DNA from: Eshraghiella sp045124255
GTDB taxonomy: Bacteria > Bacillota > Clostridia > Lachnospirales > Lachnospiraceae
Direction of reading: 5' to 3'
NCBI GenBank assembly: GCA_045124255.1
Contig: JBGVLM010000023.1
Coordinates: 1-52,448 of the forward strand
DNA: 52,448 bases
In this document: positions 25,528 through 33,824 of the stretch, piece after piece
How the letters are laid out: each line of letters begins with the position of its first letter
How positions within the stretch are numbered: position 1 is the first letter of the stretch
Notes under the pieces: model-generated
Told to the model about the DNA's origin: nothing
The model's input: the letters and a program-made list of their open reading frames with translations, nothing else
Databases searched by the model: none
Translations under genes and position numbers: made by a program

Positions 25528-27150
25528 ATGGCAAAGGAAATTAAATACGGAGCAGAAGCCAGAGAGGCACTTGGCGCAGGCGTTAACAAATTAGCAAATA
25601 CAGTAAGAGTAACATTGGGACCTAAGGGAAGAAATGTTGTACTTGATAAATCTTACGGTGCACCGCTTATTACCAATGACGGTGTTACAATCGCAAAGGA
25701 AATTGAGCTTGAGGATGCTTTCGAGAACATGGGAGCACAGCTTGTTAAAGAAGTTGCAACCAAGACTAATGATGTTGCCGGTGACGGAACAACAACAGCT
25801 ACAGTTCTTGCACAGGCAATGATTGATGAGGGAATTAAGAACCTTGCAGCAGGAGCTAACCCAATCATCTTAAGAAGAGGTATGAAGAAGGCAACAGACT
25901 GTGCAGTTGAAGCCATTGCAAAGATGAGCTCAAATGTAACAGGAAAGGACCAGATTGCAAAGGTTGCTGCAATTTCAGCAGGTGATGAAGAGGTTGGCCA
26001 GTTGGTTGCTGACGCAATGGAAAAGGTGTCTAATGACGGAGTAATCACAATTGAAGAGTCTAAGACAATGAAAACAGAGCTTGATGTTGTTGAAGGTATG
26101 CAGTTTGACAGAGGCTATGTTTCAGCATATATGGCAACAGATATGGATAAGATGGAGGCAGTTCTTGAGAATCCGTACATCCTTATCACAGATAAGAAAA
26201 TCAGCAATATTCAGGAAATCCTTCCATTGCTTGAGCAGATTGTCCAGAGCAGTGCAAAGCTTTTAATCATTGCTGAGGATGTAGAGGGCGAGGCTCTTAC
26301 AACTCTTATCGTAAATAAATTAAGAGGAACCTTCAATGTTGTTGCTGTTAAGGCTCCGGGCTACGGCGACAGAAGAAAAGAAATGTTAAAGGATATCGCA
26401 ATCCTTACAGGCGGTCAGGTAATTTCAGAGGAGCTTGGTCTTGACCTCAAGGACGCAACTCTTGCAGACCTTGGACGTGCAAAGTCAGTTAAGGTTCAGA
26501 AGGAAAATACCATCATCGTTGACGGTATGGGAACAGCAGAGGATATTCAGGCAAGAATTAATCAGATTAAGGCTCAGCTTGCAGAGACTACATCTGAATT
26601 TGACAAAGAGAAATTACAGGAAAGACTTGCTAAACTTTCAGGCGGTGTTGCAGTTATCCGTGTAGGTGCTGCTACCGAAACAGAGATGAAGGAGAATAAG
26701 CTTCGTCTTGAGGACGCTCTTGCAGCTACAAAGGCAGCAGTTGAAGAAGGAATTATCGCAGGCGGCGGTTCTGCATACATCCATGCTTCCAAAGAGGTTG
26801 CAAAGCTTGCTGATACCCTTGACGGAGATGAGAAGACAGGTGCTAAATTAATTCTTAAAGCACTTGAAGCACCACTTTACCACATTGCATACAATGCAGG
26901 TCTTGAAGGAGCAGTAATCATTAATAAAGTAAGAGAGGCAGAGGTTGGAACAGGCTTTGACGCTCTCCATGAGGAATATGTAGACATGGTTGCAGCAGGA
27001 ATCCTTGACCCTGCTAAGGTTACAAGAAGTGCATTACAGAACGCAACAAGCGTAGCTTCAACCTTACTTACAACAGAATCAGTTGTAGCTAATATCAAAG
27101 AAGATACACCTGCAATGCCTGCAGGCGCAGGAATGGGCGGAATGATGTAG
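25528..27150 (+). CDS. groEL: Chaperonin GroEL
   Basis: A 540-residue GroEL, the double-ring ATP-driven folding chamber. LGPKGRNVVLDK and GDGTTTATVLAQ form the nucleotide-binding site, and the C-terminus ends in the flexible GGMM repeat tail (AGAGMGGMM). Length and motifs are those of a typical single-copy housekeeping GroEL. TGGAGG precedes the ATG. Cotranscribed with groES. Confidence 0.98.
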   Translation: MAKEIKYGAEAREALGAGVNKLANTVRVTLGPKGRNVVLDKSYGAPLITNDGVTIAKEIELEDAFENMGAQLVKEVATKTNDVAGDGTTTATVLAQAMIDEGIKNLAAGANPIILRRGMKKATDCAVEAIAKMSSNVTGKDQIAKVAAISAGDEEVGQLVADAMEKVSNDGVITIEESKTMKTELDVVEGMQFDRGYVSAYMATDMDKMEAVLENPYILITDKKISNIQEILPLLEQIVQSSAKLLIIAEDVEGEALTTLIVNKLRGTFNVVAVKAPGYGDRRKEMLKDIAILTGGQVISEELGLDLKDATLADLGRAKSVKVQKENTIIVDGMGTAEDIQARINQIKAQLAETTSEFDKEKLQERLAKLSGGVAVIRVGAATETEMKENKLRLEDALAATKAAVEEGIIAGGGSAYIHASKEVAKLADTLDGDEKTGAKLILKALEAPLYHIAYNAGLEGAVIINKVREAEVGTGFDALHEEYVDMVAAGILDPAKVTRSALQNATSVASTLLTTESVVANIKEDTPAMPAGAGMGGMM

Positions 27151-27163
27151 TGTGAAACAATGA

Positions 27164-27214
27164 GTTAGGAAGAAAAATTTACTGTGCTTGCACAAGTAAA
27201 TTTTTCTTCCTAAC
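27164..27214 (+). terminator. Perfect 20-bp hairpin after groEL
   Basis: Left arm 27164-27183 and right arm 27195-27214 are exact complements (20 bp), starting 14 bases past the groEL stop. The loop is GTGCTTGCACA. The stem contains five T of its own, but no T-run follows it, so it is less typical as an intrinsic terminator and may rather be a 3-prime stabilising or processing element. Confidence 0.6.
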
Positions 27215-27248
27215 GAATGTACAGTATGAGTAATGAAGGGTGATAGCC

Positions 27249-27325
27249 CGGAATTACGAATACAACGGCTGCGAGAGTTTCGAAGAAACAAAGCAGCCGG
27301 GTTTCACACGTGGTGTATAATTCCG
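27249..27325 (+). other. Structured segment before TauE/SafE gene
   Basis: A nested set of pairings with the shape of a small structured RNA: an outer stem CGGAATTA (27249-27256) with TAATTCCG (27318-27325), an inner stem CGGCTGC (27266-27272) with GCAGCCG (27293-27299), a GTTTC/GAAAC hairpin inside that, and an ACAC/GTGT hairpin (27306-27316). It matches no riboswitch class I recognise. It may be the leader of the permease gene at 27419 or a separate small RNA. Confidence 0.4.
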
Positions 27326-27343
27326 TAAATCAAAATATAAAGA

Positions 27344-27374
27344 AAAGCTCCCGGTGCTTGCACATGGGGGCTTT
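27344..27374 (+). other. Hairpin in the leader of the TauE/SafE gene
   Basis: AAAGCTCCC pairs with GGGGGCTTT (one G-U) around a loop holding GTGCTTGCAC, the same ten bases as in the loop of the groEL hairpin. Only a scattered T-run (CGTATTTG) follows, so it is a weak candidate terminator or an expression platform for the structured segment upstream. Confidence 0.45.
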
Positions 27375-27418
27375 CGTATTTGACGGCGGTTCATATACAG
27401 AGAGGAGTTTTGTTTTTT

Positions 27419-28207
27419 ATGTACTGGATAATATATATAATTGCCGGCCTGGGTGCCGGTGTAGTAACCGGACTTGCCGGACTTTCGGCAGCGGTGGTTA
27501 TAACACCGCTTCTGGTCGGAGTATGCGGCTGGGACAGTTACAATGCCGTTACCGTGGCATTGTCTGCGGACGTTCTCGCGAGCCTGCTGACCTCATTTAC
27601 TTATGCAAAAAATAAAAATATCGATATAAAAAGAGGTCTGCTTATCGGTGCAACAGCACTTATCGGAACTATTGCCGGAAGCTATTGCGGATATCTGTTC
27701 AATCAGGCACAGCCAAACGGTCTGGGTTATATTGCAATGCTTACAACAGTGTTTCTCGGTGTGAAATTCCTTGTAAAGCCTATGAACGGCGGAGCAAATG
27801 CGGAAGATTTTGAAAAACAGAATAAAAATAACCGCAAAGTAATTCTCGGAATGGCATGCGGACTTATAATAGGCTGGGTATGCGGATTTACCGGAAGCGG
27901 AGGCGGTGTCCTCATGCTTACCGTATTTACTCTTTTACTGGGTTATAATCTTAAGGTTGCAGTCGGGACAAGTACCCTTATAATGACCTTTGTTGCACTG
28001 ACCGGTGCAATAAGCCATGTTTCAATGGGGGCGAAGGTTGAGCCGGTTCCAATGATTACAGTTGTTGCTGCATGCCTTCTGGGTGCTGCAGTTTCCGCAA
28101 ATTTTGCCAATAAATGCAATATTAAAAAGCTTAACCGTGTTATTGGATGTGTACTGCTTGTGCTCGGTGCATTTACGATTGTAATGAAATTAGTTTTCGG
28201 AAATTAG
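27419..28207 (+). CDS. TauE/SafE-family membrane permease
   Basis: A 262-residue permease of the TauE/SafE (sulfite or organosulfonate exporter) family with seven to eight membrane segments. The two internal repeats each start with a GxxxGxxGxGG-like motif: AGLGAGVVTGLAGLSAAV near the start and GWVCGFTGSGGGVLML in the middle. The ATG at 27419 is chosen because GAGAGGAG sits about 11 bases before it; an in-frame TTG at 27380 lacks a ribosome site. The substrate may be a small anion; not decided by sequence. It has a structured segment in front of it and stands alone. Confidence 0.87.
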   Translation: MYWIIYIIAGLGAGVVTGLAGLSAAVVITPLLVGVCGWDSYNAVTVALSADVLASLLTSFTYAKNKNIDIKRGLLIGATALIGTIAGSYCGYLFNQAQPNGLGYIAMLTTVFLGVKFLVKPMNGGANAEDFEKQNKNNRKVILGMACGLIIGWVCGFTGSGGGVLMLTVFTLLLGYNLKVAVGTSTLIMTFVALTGAISHVSMGAKVEPVPMITVVAACLLGAAVSANFANKCNIKKLNRVIGCVLLVLGAFTIVMKLVFGN

Positions 28208-28324
28208 AAAAAAGAACCGATTCGCGAAAAGTTTCGAAAAATTTTATAATTTTTTACTTCCAATAATTTTAAAAAGTTAGTACAATAGAGTGTAAATAAA
28301 TTATCTGAGAGGAGCAGGTTGGAA

Positions 28325-28849
28325 ATGCTTGATGGAATAGTAGAATGTCTCGTAGAACGTAAGAAAACGAAGAGTGCGTATTTGATAAGGTTTTTGGCTT
28401 TCTTTATTGATTCAATCCTTATTGCGGCGTCACTTTTTATTTTTCTGTATATGACGGCTTTTTCCGCAGTAATACTGATATTGGTTATATTGGGTGCAGT
28501 GCTTACATGGCTTGCAATAAGAAATACCAATGTTGAATATGAATATTCTTTTTTTGAGGGAGAATTCATGGTGGACAGGATTCTCAATAAGAGTAACCGT
28601 AAGAGGGTGAGAAAGTTTTCTTTTGATAAGATGGAGCTTATAGCACCTGTCGGTTCACGCCAGCTGGGCGGCAACCCTAATAACGGACGCAGAAAATACA
28701 ATTATTCGGCTCTTAACCCTGAACTTAAGGATTATGTTGCGGTGGTTATAGATGAGAATGCAGTGGCAGCAGAGGTTGTTTTTACACCTAATCAGGAGCT
28801 GCTTGATGTGCTTAACAGAAAATATCCTCGAAAAGTCACAATTGAATAA
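28325..28849 (+). CDS. DUF6106 membrane protein
   Basis: A 174-residue protein fitting DUF6106, of unknown function. Two adjacent hydrophobic segments at about 22-62 form a membrane hairpin; the rest is cytoplasmic, with NRKRVRKFSFDKMELIAP and a C-terminal block ending in a beta-rich VVIDENAVAAEVVFTPNQELLDVL. GAGGAG is upstream of both the ATG (28325) and a TTG six bases earlier; ATG is preferred. It lies between the TauE/SafE permease and guaB with no obvious operon partner. Confidence 0.75.
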   Translation: MLDGIVECLVERKKTKSAYLIRFLAFFIDSILIAASLFIFLYMTAFSAVILILVILGAVLTWLAIRNTNVEYEYSFFEGEFMVDRILNKSNRKRVRKFSFDKMELIAPVGSRQLGGNPNNGRRKYNYSALNPELKDYVAVVIDENAVAAEVVFTPNQELLDVLNRKYPRKVTIE

Positions 28850-28859
28850 TAAAATCAGG

Positions 28860-28888
28860 TTGACATTTTCTCCGTATTTTGTTATATT
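28860..28888 (+). promoter_or_regulatory. Promoter of guaB
   Basis: TTGACA (28860-28865) and TATATT (28883-28888) with 17 bases between, giving a leader of about 75 bases before guaB. No purine-riboswitch sequence is visible in the leader. Confidence 0.75.
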
Positions 28889-28967
28889 TTGAGAAATTTA
28901 TTTTTTTAAAATTTATAAAAAATTTATAACCTCACAGAGGAAGAATAGAAAGGAAGGAAATAGAAAA

Positions 28968-30422
28968 ATGGGTACAATTATCGGTGAAGGAATTACATTT
29001 GACGACGTTCTTTTGGTTCCGGCATATTCGGAAGTAACACCTAACATGGTTGAATTGGGAACACAACTTACTAAGAAAATTAAACTTAATGTTCCAATTA
29101 TGAGTGCAGGTATGGATACTGTTACTGAGCACAGAATGGCTATTGCAATGGCAAGACAGGGTGGTATCGGTATTATACATAAGAATATGTCAATTGAGCA
29201 GCAGGCAGAGGAAGTTGATAAAGTAAAACGTTCAGAGAATGGTGTTATTACCGACCCGTTTTATCTTTCACCTGAACATACATTGCAGGACGCTAACAAC
29301 CTTATGGGTAAATTCAGAATTTCAGGCGTTCCTATTACAGAGAATGGCAAATTAGTTGGTATTATTACTAACCGTGATTTGAAATTTGAGACAGATTTCT
29401 CTAAGAAGATTAAAGAATCCATGACAAGCGAGAATCTTATTACAGCTAAGGTTGGAATTACTCTTGACGAGGCTAAGGCAATTCTTGCCAAGGCACGTAA
29501 GGAGAAATTACCTATCGTTGATGATGATTTTAACTTAAAGGGATTAATTACAATTAAGGATATTGAGAAGCAGATTAAATATCCTTTATCTGCAAAGGAC
29601 GCACAGGGAAGACTTCTCTGTGGTGCTGCTGTTGGTATTACAGCCAATGTTATGGACAGAGTTGCGGCACTTGTTGAGGCTAAGGTTGACTGTATCGTAG
29701 TTGATTCAGCTCATGGACATTCCAAGAATATTATTGATACAGTTAAGAAGATTAAGGCTGCATTCCCTGATTTACAGGTTATTGCCGGCAATATTGCAAC
29801 AGGCGAGGCTGCAAAGGCACTTATTGAGGCAGGCGTTGACGCTGTTAAGGTTGGTATCGGACCTGGCTCTATCTGTACAACACGTGTTGTTGCAGGTATC
29901 GGTGTACCACAGATTAGTGCAGTTATGGACGTATATGAGGTAACTAAGGAATATGGTGTACCTGTAATCGCAGACGGTGGTATTAAATATTCAGGAGATT
30001 TGACTAAGGCTATTGCAGCAGGTGCTGACGTATGTATGATGGGAAGCATTTTTGCAGGCTGTGATGAGGCTCCGGGAGATTATGAATTATTCCAGGGCAG
30101 AAAATACAAAGTATACAGAGGAATGGGTTCAATTGCAGCTATGGAGAACGGAAGTAAGGACCGTTATTTCCAGACAGACGCAAAGAAGCTTGTTCCGGAA
30201 GGCGTTGAAGGACGAGTTGCATACAAGGGCTTGCTTGAAGATACGGTATTCCAGTTGATGGGCGGCTTACGTTCAGGAATGGGATATTGCGGAGCTAAGA
30301 CAATCGCAGATCTTAAGGAAAACGGAAGATTCGTTAAGATTACATCTGCTTCATTGAAAGAAAGTCATCCACATGACATCCATATTACAAAAGAAGCTCC
30401 AAATTATAGTGTAGAGCAGTAG
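28968..30422 (+). CDS. guaB: IMP dehydrogenase
   Basis: A 484-residue IMP dehydrogenase, the NAD-dependent step from IMP to XMP in guanine nucleotide synthesis. The active-site loop GPGSICTTR holds the catalytic Cys 303. Two CBS domains are inserted at about 90-205 (HTLQDANNLM...VGIITNRDL and a second copy). The GGIKYSGD and GMGSIAAM blocks bind the IMP phosphate. AAGGAAGG precedes the ATG. A monocistronic gene with its own promoter and terminator. Confidence 0.97.
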   Translation: MGTIIGEGITFDDVLLVPAYSEVTPNMVELGTQLTKKIKLNVPIMSAGMDTVTEHRMAIAMARQGGIGIIHKNMSIEQQAEEVDKVKRSENGVITDPFYLSPEHTLQDANNLMGKFRISGVPITENGKLVGIITNRDLKFETDFSKKIKESMTSENLITAKVGITLDEAKAILAKARKEKLPIVDDDFNLKGLITIKDIEKQIKYPLSAKDAQGRLLCGAAVGITANVMDRVAALVEAKVDCIVVDSAHGHSKNIIDTVKKIKAAFPDLQVIAGNIATGEAAKALIEAGVDAVKVGIGPGSICTTRVVAGIGVPQISAVMDVYEVTKEYGVPVIADGGIKYSGDLTKAIAAGADVCMMGSIFAGCDEAPGDYELFQGRKYKVYRGMGSIAAMENGSKDRYFQTDAKKLVPEGVEGRVAYKGLLEDTVFQLMGGLRSGMGYCGAKTIADLKENGRFVKITSASLKESHPHDIHITKEAPNYSVEQ

Positions 30423-30431
30423 GGAATATCG

Positions 30432-30463
30432 GGGCTGTCGTTATTATAACGATAGCCCTTTTT
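30432..30463 (+). terminator. guaB terminator
   Basis: GGGCTGTCGTTA pairs with TAACGATAGCCC (one G-U) around a three-base loop, followed by five T. It ends 20 bases before the next gene. Confidence 0.92.
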
Positions 30464-30482
30464 GTTTCTTTAAAGGTGTTAT

Positions 30483-31148
30483 ATGAAAAAACATAAACTG
30501 ATATTGTTTTTAGGCTGTTCAGGAATTCTGCTTTTTATATTACTTGCCATAGTGATGAAGGGAAGAGATAATGAAGATAAGCCTATTGATAAAAAGACGG
30601 AAGCAGATACAACAACTGAGGCCGAAACCATTGTTTTGGACTCGTTTCTTGTAAGCGACGCAATTACCGAACGATTGTTAACGATTAATGAATATTCAAG
30701 GCCGGGCACACCTTTGAAAAAGGTTAACGGAATAGTAATACATTATGTCGGAAATCCGTCAACAACTGCGGAGAACAACAGAAATTATTTTGAAAACCTC
30801 AAGGATACACACGAAAGAAGTGCAAGCAGTCATTATATTGTCGGACTTGAGGGCGAGATTCTGCAATGTGTTCCGCTGGATGAGGTTTCCTATGCGTCCA
30901 ATAACCGCAATAATGATACGATTGCGATAGAATGCTGCCACCCTGACGCAACCGGCAAGTTTAATTCCAAAACCTATGATTCACTGGTAAAGCTTACGGC
31001 AGCATTGTGTAAGACCTATAATCTGAATCCGACAACGGATATTTTGAGGCATTATGATATAACGGGCAAAATGTGTCCTTTATATTATGTTGAAAATGAA
31101 GATGAATGGAGATACTTTATTACTCAGGTTGTATCTCAAATGAAATAA
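30483..31148 (+). CDS. N-acetylmuramoyl-L-alanine amidase (Amidase_2 type)
   Basis: A 221-residue peptidoglycan amidase that would cut the bond between muramic acid and L-Ala. An N-terminal membrane segment (about 6-26) anchors it outside, followed by a short acidic, Thr-rich linker. Zinc ligands are at His 87 (IVIHYVGNP), His 190 and Cys 198 (RHYDITGKMCP), the T7-lysozyme/PGRP pattern. SSHYIVGLEGEILQCVP is the usual strand block after the first ligand. It follows the guaB terminator closely. Possible roles are wall turnover or sporulation; context does not choose. Confidence 0.9.
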   Translation: MKKHKLILFLGCSGILLFILLAIVMKGRDNEDKPIDKKTEADTTTEAETIVLDSFLVSDAITERLLTINEYSRPGTPLKKVNGIVIHYVGNPSTTAENNRNYFENLKDTHERSASSHYIVGLEGEILQCVPLDEVSYASNNRNNDTIAIECCHPDATGKFNSKTYDSLVKLTAALCKTYNLNPTTDILRHYDITGKMCPLYYVENEDEWRYFITQVVSQMK

Positions 31149-31161
31149 ATTGGAGAAAAAT

Positions 31162-32619
31162 ATGTTTGAAAAGTATTTAAGTAACCTTTCAGAGGGTACG
31201 GATGTCAGAAACACTCTTATAGAGATTAAAAAGCTTTTGGCAGAAGAGGATAATGCAGACTGTCTTAAAAATACGACAGATTTTGATGTGGATGTTTTTA
31301 TAGGATTTTTGAATAATGAAGACCCTAAAATCCGCAAAAATGCCGCACTTATTCTTGGCATGCTTAAGGAACAGTCCGTTGCAGAAGTGCTTTTTAACGC
31401 ATATATAAAAGAACAGACTCTTTTTGTAAAAAGTGCATATTTGACGGCACTTAGTGAATATGATATTACAGCATATACCGACAGACTTGAGGAATGCCTT
31501 GATAAGCTGGAGAAATCAGAACATTCCAAGGATAACATAAAGCATGTGGCGGAGGAGATTAAGGCATTAAAGAAGCTGCTTCCGGCAAAAGAGCATAAAA
31601 GACATGTTTTCAGAAATCCTGTGAAGCCTGTGAGAACAATTCTGACCTGCAGAAAGGAAAATAGTGAGCTGCTGGCGGGAAAACTGTCATCTTACAGACA
31701 TGCGGCGGATATTAAACAGATTTTCTGCGGCGTAATATGTACGGCTTCGGATATTAAGGCACTTTCTTCAATCAGGATTTACAGGGATATTCTTTTTCCG
31801 CTGAACGGAATGAAGCCATTGGAAAAAAATAATCTGGCAGAAGAGATTGCATGCGGTAATCTTATGCCGATGCTTGATTTACTTCATACAGAAAACACAT
31901 CGCCGTATTATTTTAGAATTACGGCTAAAAATATGGATGCTGCAATGCTTGCCGGCAAGGTCCAGGCATTGTCGGGAGGAAGGCTTGTAAATGCACCATC
32001 GGATTATGAAATAGAAATCCGCCTGATAGAGGGCAGGGACGGAAGCTTTCTTGCAATGCTTAAGCTGCATACACTCGGGGATTACAGATTTGCATACAGG
32101 GTAGACCATATTGCGGCTTCAATTCATCCGGTTAACGCTGCAACGGTTGTGGAGCTTGCAAAGGATTATCTCAAAAAGGATGCACAGATTCTTGACCCGT
32201 TCTGCGGAGTCGGAACAATGCTTGTGGAGCGTAACAAAGCAGTTCCGGCCAAATATATTTACGGTACCGATATTTACGGTAAGGCAATTGAGGGCGCAAG
32301 AATTAACTCCGAACGGGCAGGGGTGTCCGTTAACTATATAAACAGGGACTTTTTTGACTTCCGGCATGAATATTTATTCGATGAAATTATTACGAATATG
32401 CCTGTTTTTGAGACAAGAGAGGAAAATGATAAATTTTATTATAATTTTTTCAAAAAAACAGAGGCAATACTAAAAAAATATGGTATAATGGTACTATATT
32501 CCGGCGAGAAGAATATCATTAAGAAATATTTAAGGCTTAATGATGATTTTAAACTTCTTCGAGAGTTCGTAATTAATGAGCGTGAAGAATATTTTGCATT
32601 TATCATAAGCAGAAATTAG
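31162..32619 (+). CDS. HEAT-repeat and SAM methyltransferase fusion (TRM11/TrmN-like)
   Basis: A 485-residue protein. Residues 1-140 are helical repeats (FLNNEDPKIRKNAALILGML is a HEAT-type unit), and the C-terminal 180 residues are a Rossmann methyltransferase with motif I LDPFCGVGTMLVER (about 344-357) and a substrate motif in EIITNMPVFETRE. The methyltransferase resembles the UPF0020/TrmN/RlmL RNA methylases, whose catalytic motif is NPPY or similar; here it is NMPV. The middle part may correspond to a THUMP-like RNA-binding domain. The ATG has TTGGAG 8 bases upstream; an in-frame TTG four codons earlier is less likely. Target RNA or protein unknown. Confidence 0.72.
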   Translation: MFEKYLSNLSEGTDVRNTLIEIKKLLAEEDNADCLKNTTDFDVDVFIGFLNNEDPKIRKNAALILGMLKEQSVAEVLFNAYIKEQTLFVKSAYLTALSEYDITAYTDRLEECLDKLEKSEHSKDNIKHVAEEIKALKKLLPAKEHKRHVFRNPVKPVRTILTCRKENSELLAGKLSSYRHAADIKQIFCGVICTASDIKALSSIRIYRDILFPLNGMKPLEKNNLAEEIACGNLMPMLDLLHTENTSPYYFRITAKNMDAAMLAGKVQALSGGRLVNAPSDYEIEIRLIEGRDGSFLAMLKLHTLGDYRFAYRVDHIAASIHPVNAATVVELAKDYLKKDAQILDPFCGVGTMLVERNKAVPAKYIYGTDIYGKAIEGARINSERAGVSVNYINRDFFDFRHEYLFDEIITNMPVFETREENDKFYYNFFKKTEAILKKYGIMVLYSGEKNIIKKYLRLNDDFKLLREFVINEREEYFAFIISRN

Positions 32620-32634
32620 GAGAGGTGTGATTTT

Positions 32635-33429
32635 ATGGAGAAGATTGATGCATTATACTTAAAAAAATACATGGACAACAGTAATGAATTTACAGAGAAA
32701 ATAAGACAGATGTTCAATGATGTATTGCAGGTTGCGGGTCTTGCAGGATTAATGCTTAAGGAGATTAAGAATGATGGCTCTAAGGTATCTCTTGTTGAGA
32801 TGGGACGTTTCCTGGACAGCAGAGAGTCAATTATTGAACTTCCTGTAATTGTTGATAATAATGCTGTAATGACACTTACAGCATGCTGCGGTAATGTTGC
32901 GATTACTAAGAGGCAGCTCCTTAATCTTGCCAATATAGCTCTTGGGGTTGAGAACCTGGCAGCAGGAATTTATTATGGAAATTCCGGCGGTGGCGGAGGT
33001 TCTGCCGAGCCGATAGTTAAAGAGGTAGTTAAAGAGGTAATCAAGGAGGTTGTTGTTGAGGTTCCGGTTGAAGTACCTGTTGAAGTTCAGGTTCCTTCTT
33101 CGTCCGGAGTTGACGCCAACGAGACCCTGAAACAGTTAATGGATGTAATAGATGTACTTCCTTCAGGCGTTATGGTACTTGATGTCGTTAAGCAGGAGGT
33201 TGTTTATATGAACAGTGCTGCAGAGAGTTCAATTCCTGCACAGAATGCTCTTGGTATGGCACTTGGTAAATACGAAGCCACCGGTGACGGAAAGATTGGC
33301 GAGATTTGCGATTCCGATTCAGGAAACTGGTATGATGTAACCTTTGTATCAATCAAGTGGACCGGCGGTGAAGATGTTCTTATGGGAACGGCAATTGACA
33401 TTACCCAGAAGGTAAAGGAAAGAGGTTAA
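32635..33429 (+). CDS. PAS-like protein with repetitive Val/Glu hinge
   Basis: A 264-residue soluble protein of unknown function. Residues 1-110 form an alpha/beta N-terminal domain that recalls sensory input domains. A Gly-rich patch and a repetitive hinge (KEVVKEVIKEV, then VEVPVEVPVEV) span about 120-155. The C-terminal 110 residues look like a PAS fold: IDVLPSGVMVLDVVKQEVVYMNSAAES, then GTAIDITQKVKE. No output domain (kinase, cyclase) is present, so it may be a small-ligand sensor or a partner protein. AGGAGAGGTG precedes the ATG. It lies 15 bases after the methyltransferase gene. Confidence 0.65.
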   Translation: MEKIDALYLKKYMDNSNEFTEKIRQMFNDVLQVAGLAGLMLKEIKNDGSKVSLVEMGRFLDSRESIIELPVIVDNNAVMTLTACCGNVAITKRQLLNLANIALGVENLAAGIYYGNSGGGGGSAEPIVKEVVKEVIKEVVVEVPVEVPVEVQVPSSSGVDANETLKQLMDVIDVLPSGVMVLDVVKQEVVYMNSAAESSIPAQNALGMALGKYEATGDGKIGEICDSDSGNWYDVTFVSIKWTGGEDVLMGTAIDITQKVKERG

Positions 33430-33451
33430 TACATAATTTGTTAACTCACCA

Positions 33452-33480
33452 TTGACAAAGCTTTAACAATAATATAATAT
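33452..33480 (+). promoter_or_regulatory. Promoter of ribU
   Basis: TTGACA (33452-33457) and TAATAT (33475-33480) with 17 bases between, about 25 bases before the FMN riboswitch. Confidence 0.75.
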
Positions 33481-33504
33481 AGCCATTGATAAAATAATAT
33501 TCAA

Positions 33505-33610
33505 TCTTCAGGGCAGGGTGATATTCCCGACCGGCGGTATAGTCCGCGAGTCTTATGACATGAACCGGTGTGATTCCGGTACCGACAGTATAGTCTGGAT
33601 GGAAGAAGAT
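33505..33610 (+). promoter_or_regulatory. FMN riboswitch (RFN element)
   Basis: The conserved blocks are in order: TCTTCAGGGCAGGGTG at the 5-prime side, ATTCCCGACCGGCGGTATAG, AGTCCGCGAG, GAACCGGTGTGATTCCGGTACCGACAGT split over two stems, and ATAGTCTGGATG with GAAGAAGA closing P1. It senses FMN and controls the ECF riboflavin component downstream; with FMN bound, the terminator at 33666 should form. Confidence 0.97.
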
Positions 33611-33665
33611 ACAAGTGTTAATGAACAGATGTAATGATTCTGTTTATTTATCTTTGGATTCCATG

Positions 33666-33692
33666 CGCCTGTAGAGATACAGGCGTTTTTTT
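33666..33692 (+). terminator. Terminator of the FMN riboswitch
   Basis: CGCCTGTA and TACAGGCG form an 8-bp stem with a GAGA loop followed by seven T. It is the expression platform of the riboswitch. Confidence 0.9.
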
Positions 33693-33695
33693 CTT

Positions 33696-33762
33696 TATAG
33701 GAAATTTCGATGAAATTATCCTATAGAAAAAATACTCCGTTAAAAACGCACTGCGGCGGAGT
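33696..33762 (+). other. Two extra hairpins between riboswitch terminator and ribU
   Basis: A first hairpin pairs TATAGGA-AATTTC with GAAATT-A-TCCTATA (33696-33725, three-base loop). A second pairs ACTCCG with CGGAGT (33734-33762). Neither is followed by a T-run. They lie in the roughly 130 bases between the terminator and the ribU start, which have no gene. Confidence 0.5.
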
Positions 33763-33824
33763 TTAATCCCTGAATATTAAACCACACATAAGTGGAAATA
33801 ATTTATTAACAGGAGGAATAAGAA

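Noticed and set aside
25653..26048. Minus-strand open frame inside groEL
   Set aside because: Caused by the codon bias of groEL on the other strand.
27310..27615. Plus-strand frame of about 100 codons before and inside the TauE/SafE gene
   Set aside because: Out of frame with the permease, no ribosome site, and covers the structured leader.
28850..28967. Guanine or other purine riboswitch before guaB
   Set aside because: The leader after the promoter is only about 75 bases and lacks the conserved purine-riboswitch loops.
33009..33105. Tandem GAGGTAGTTAAAG-like repeats taken as a CRISPR or regulatory repeat
   Set aside because: They encode the repeated KEV and VEVP residues of the PAS-like protein in frame.
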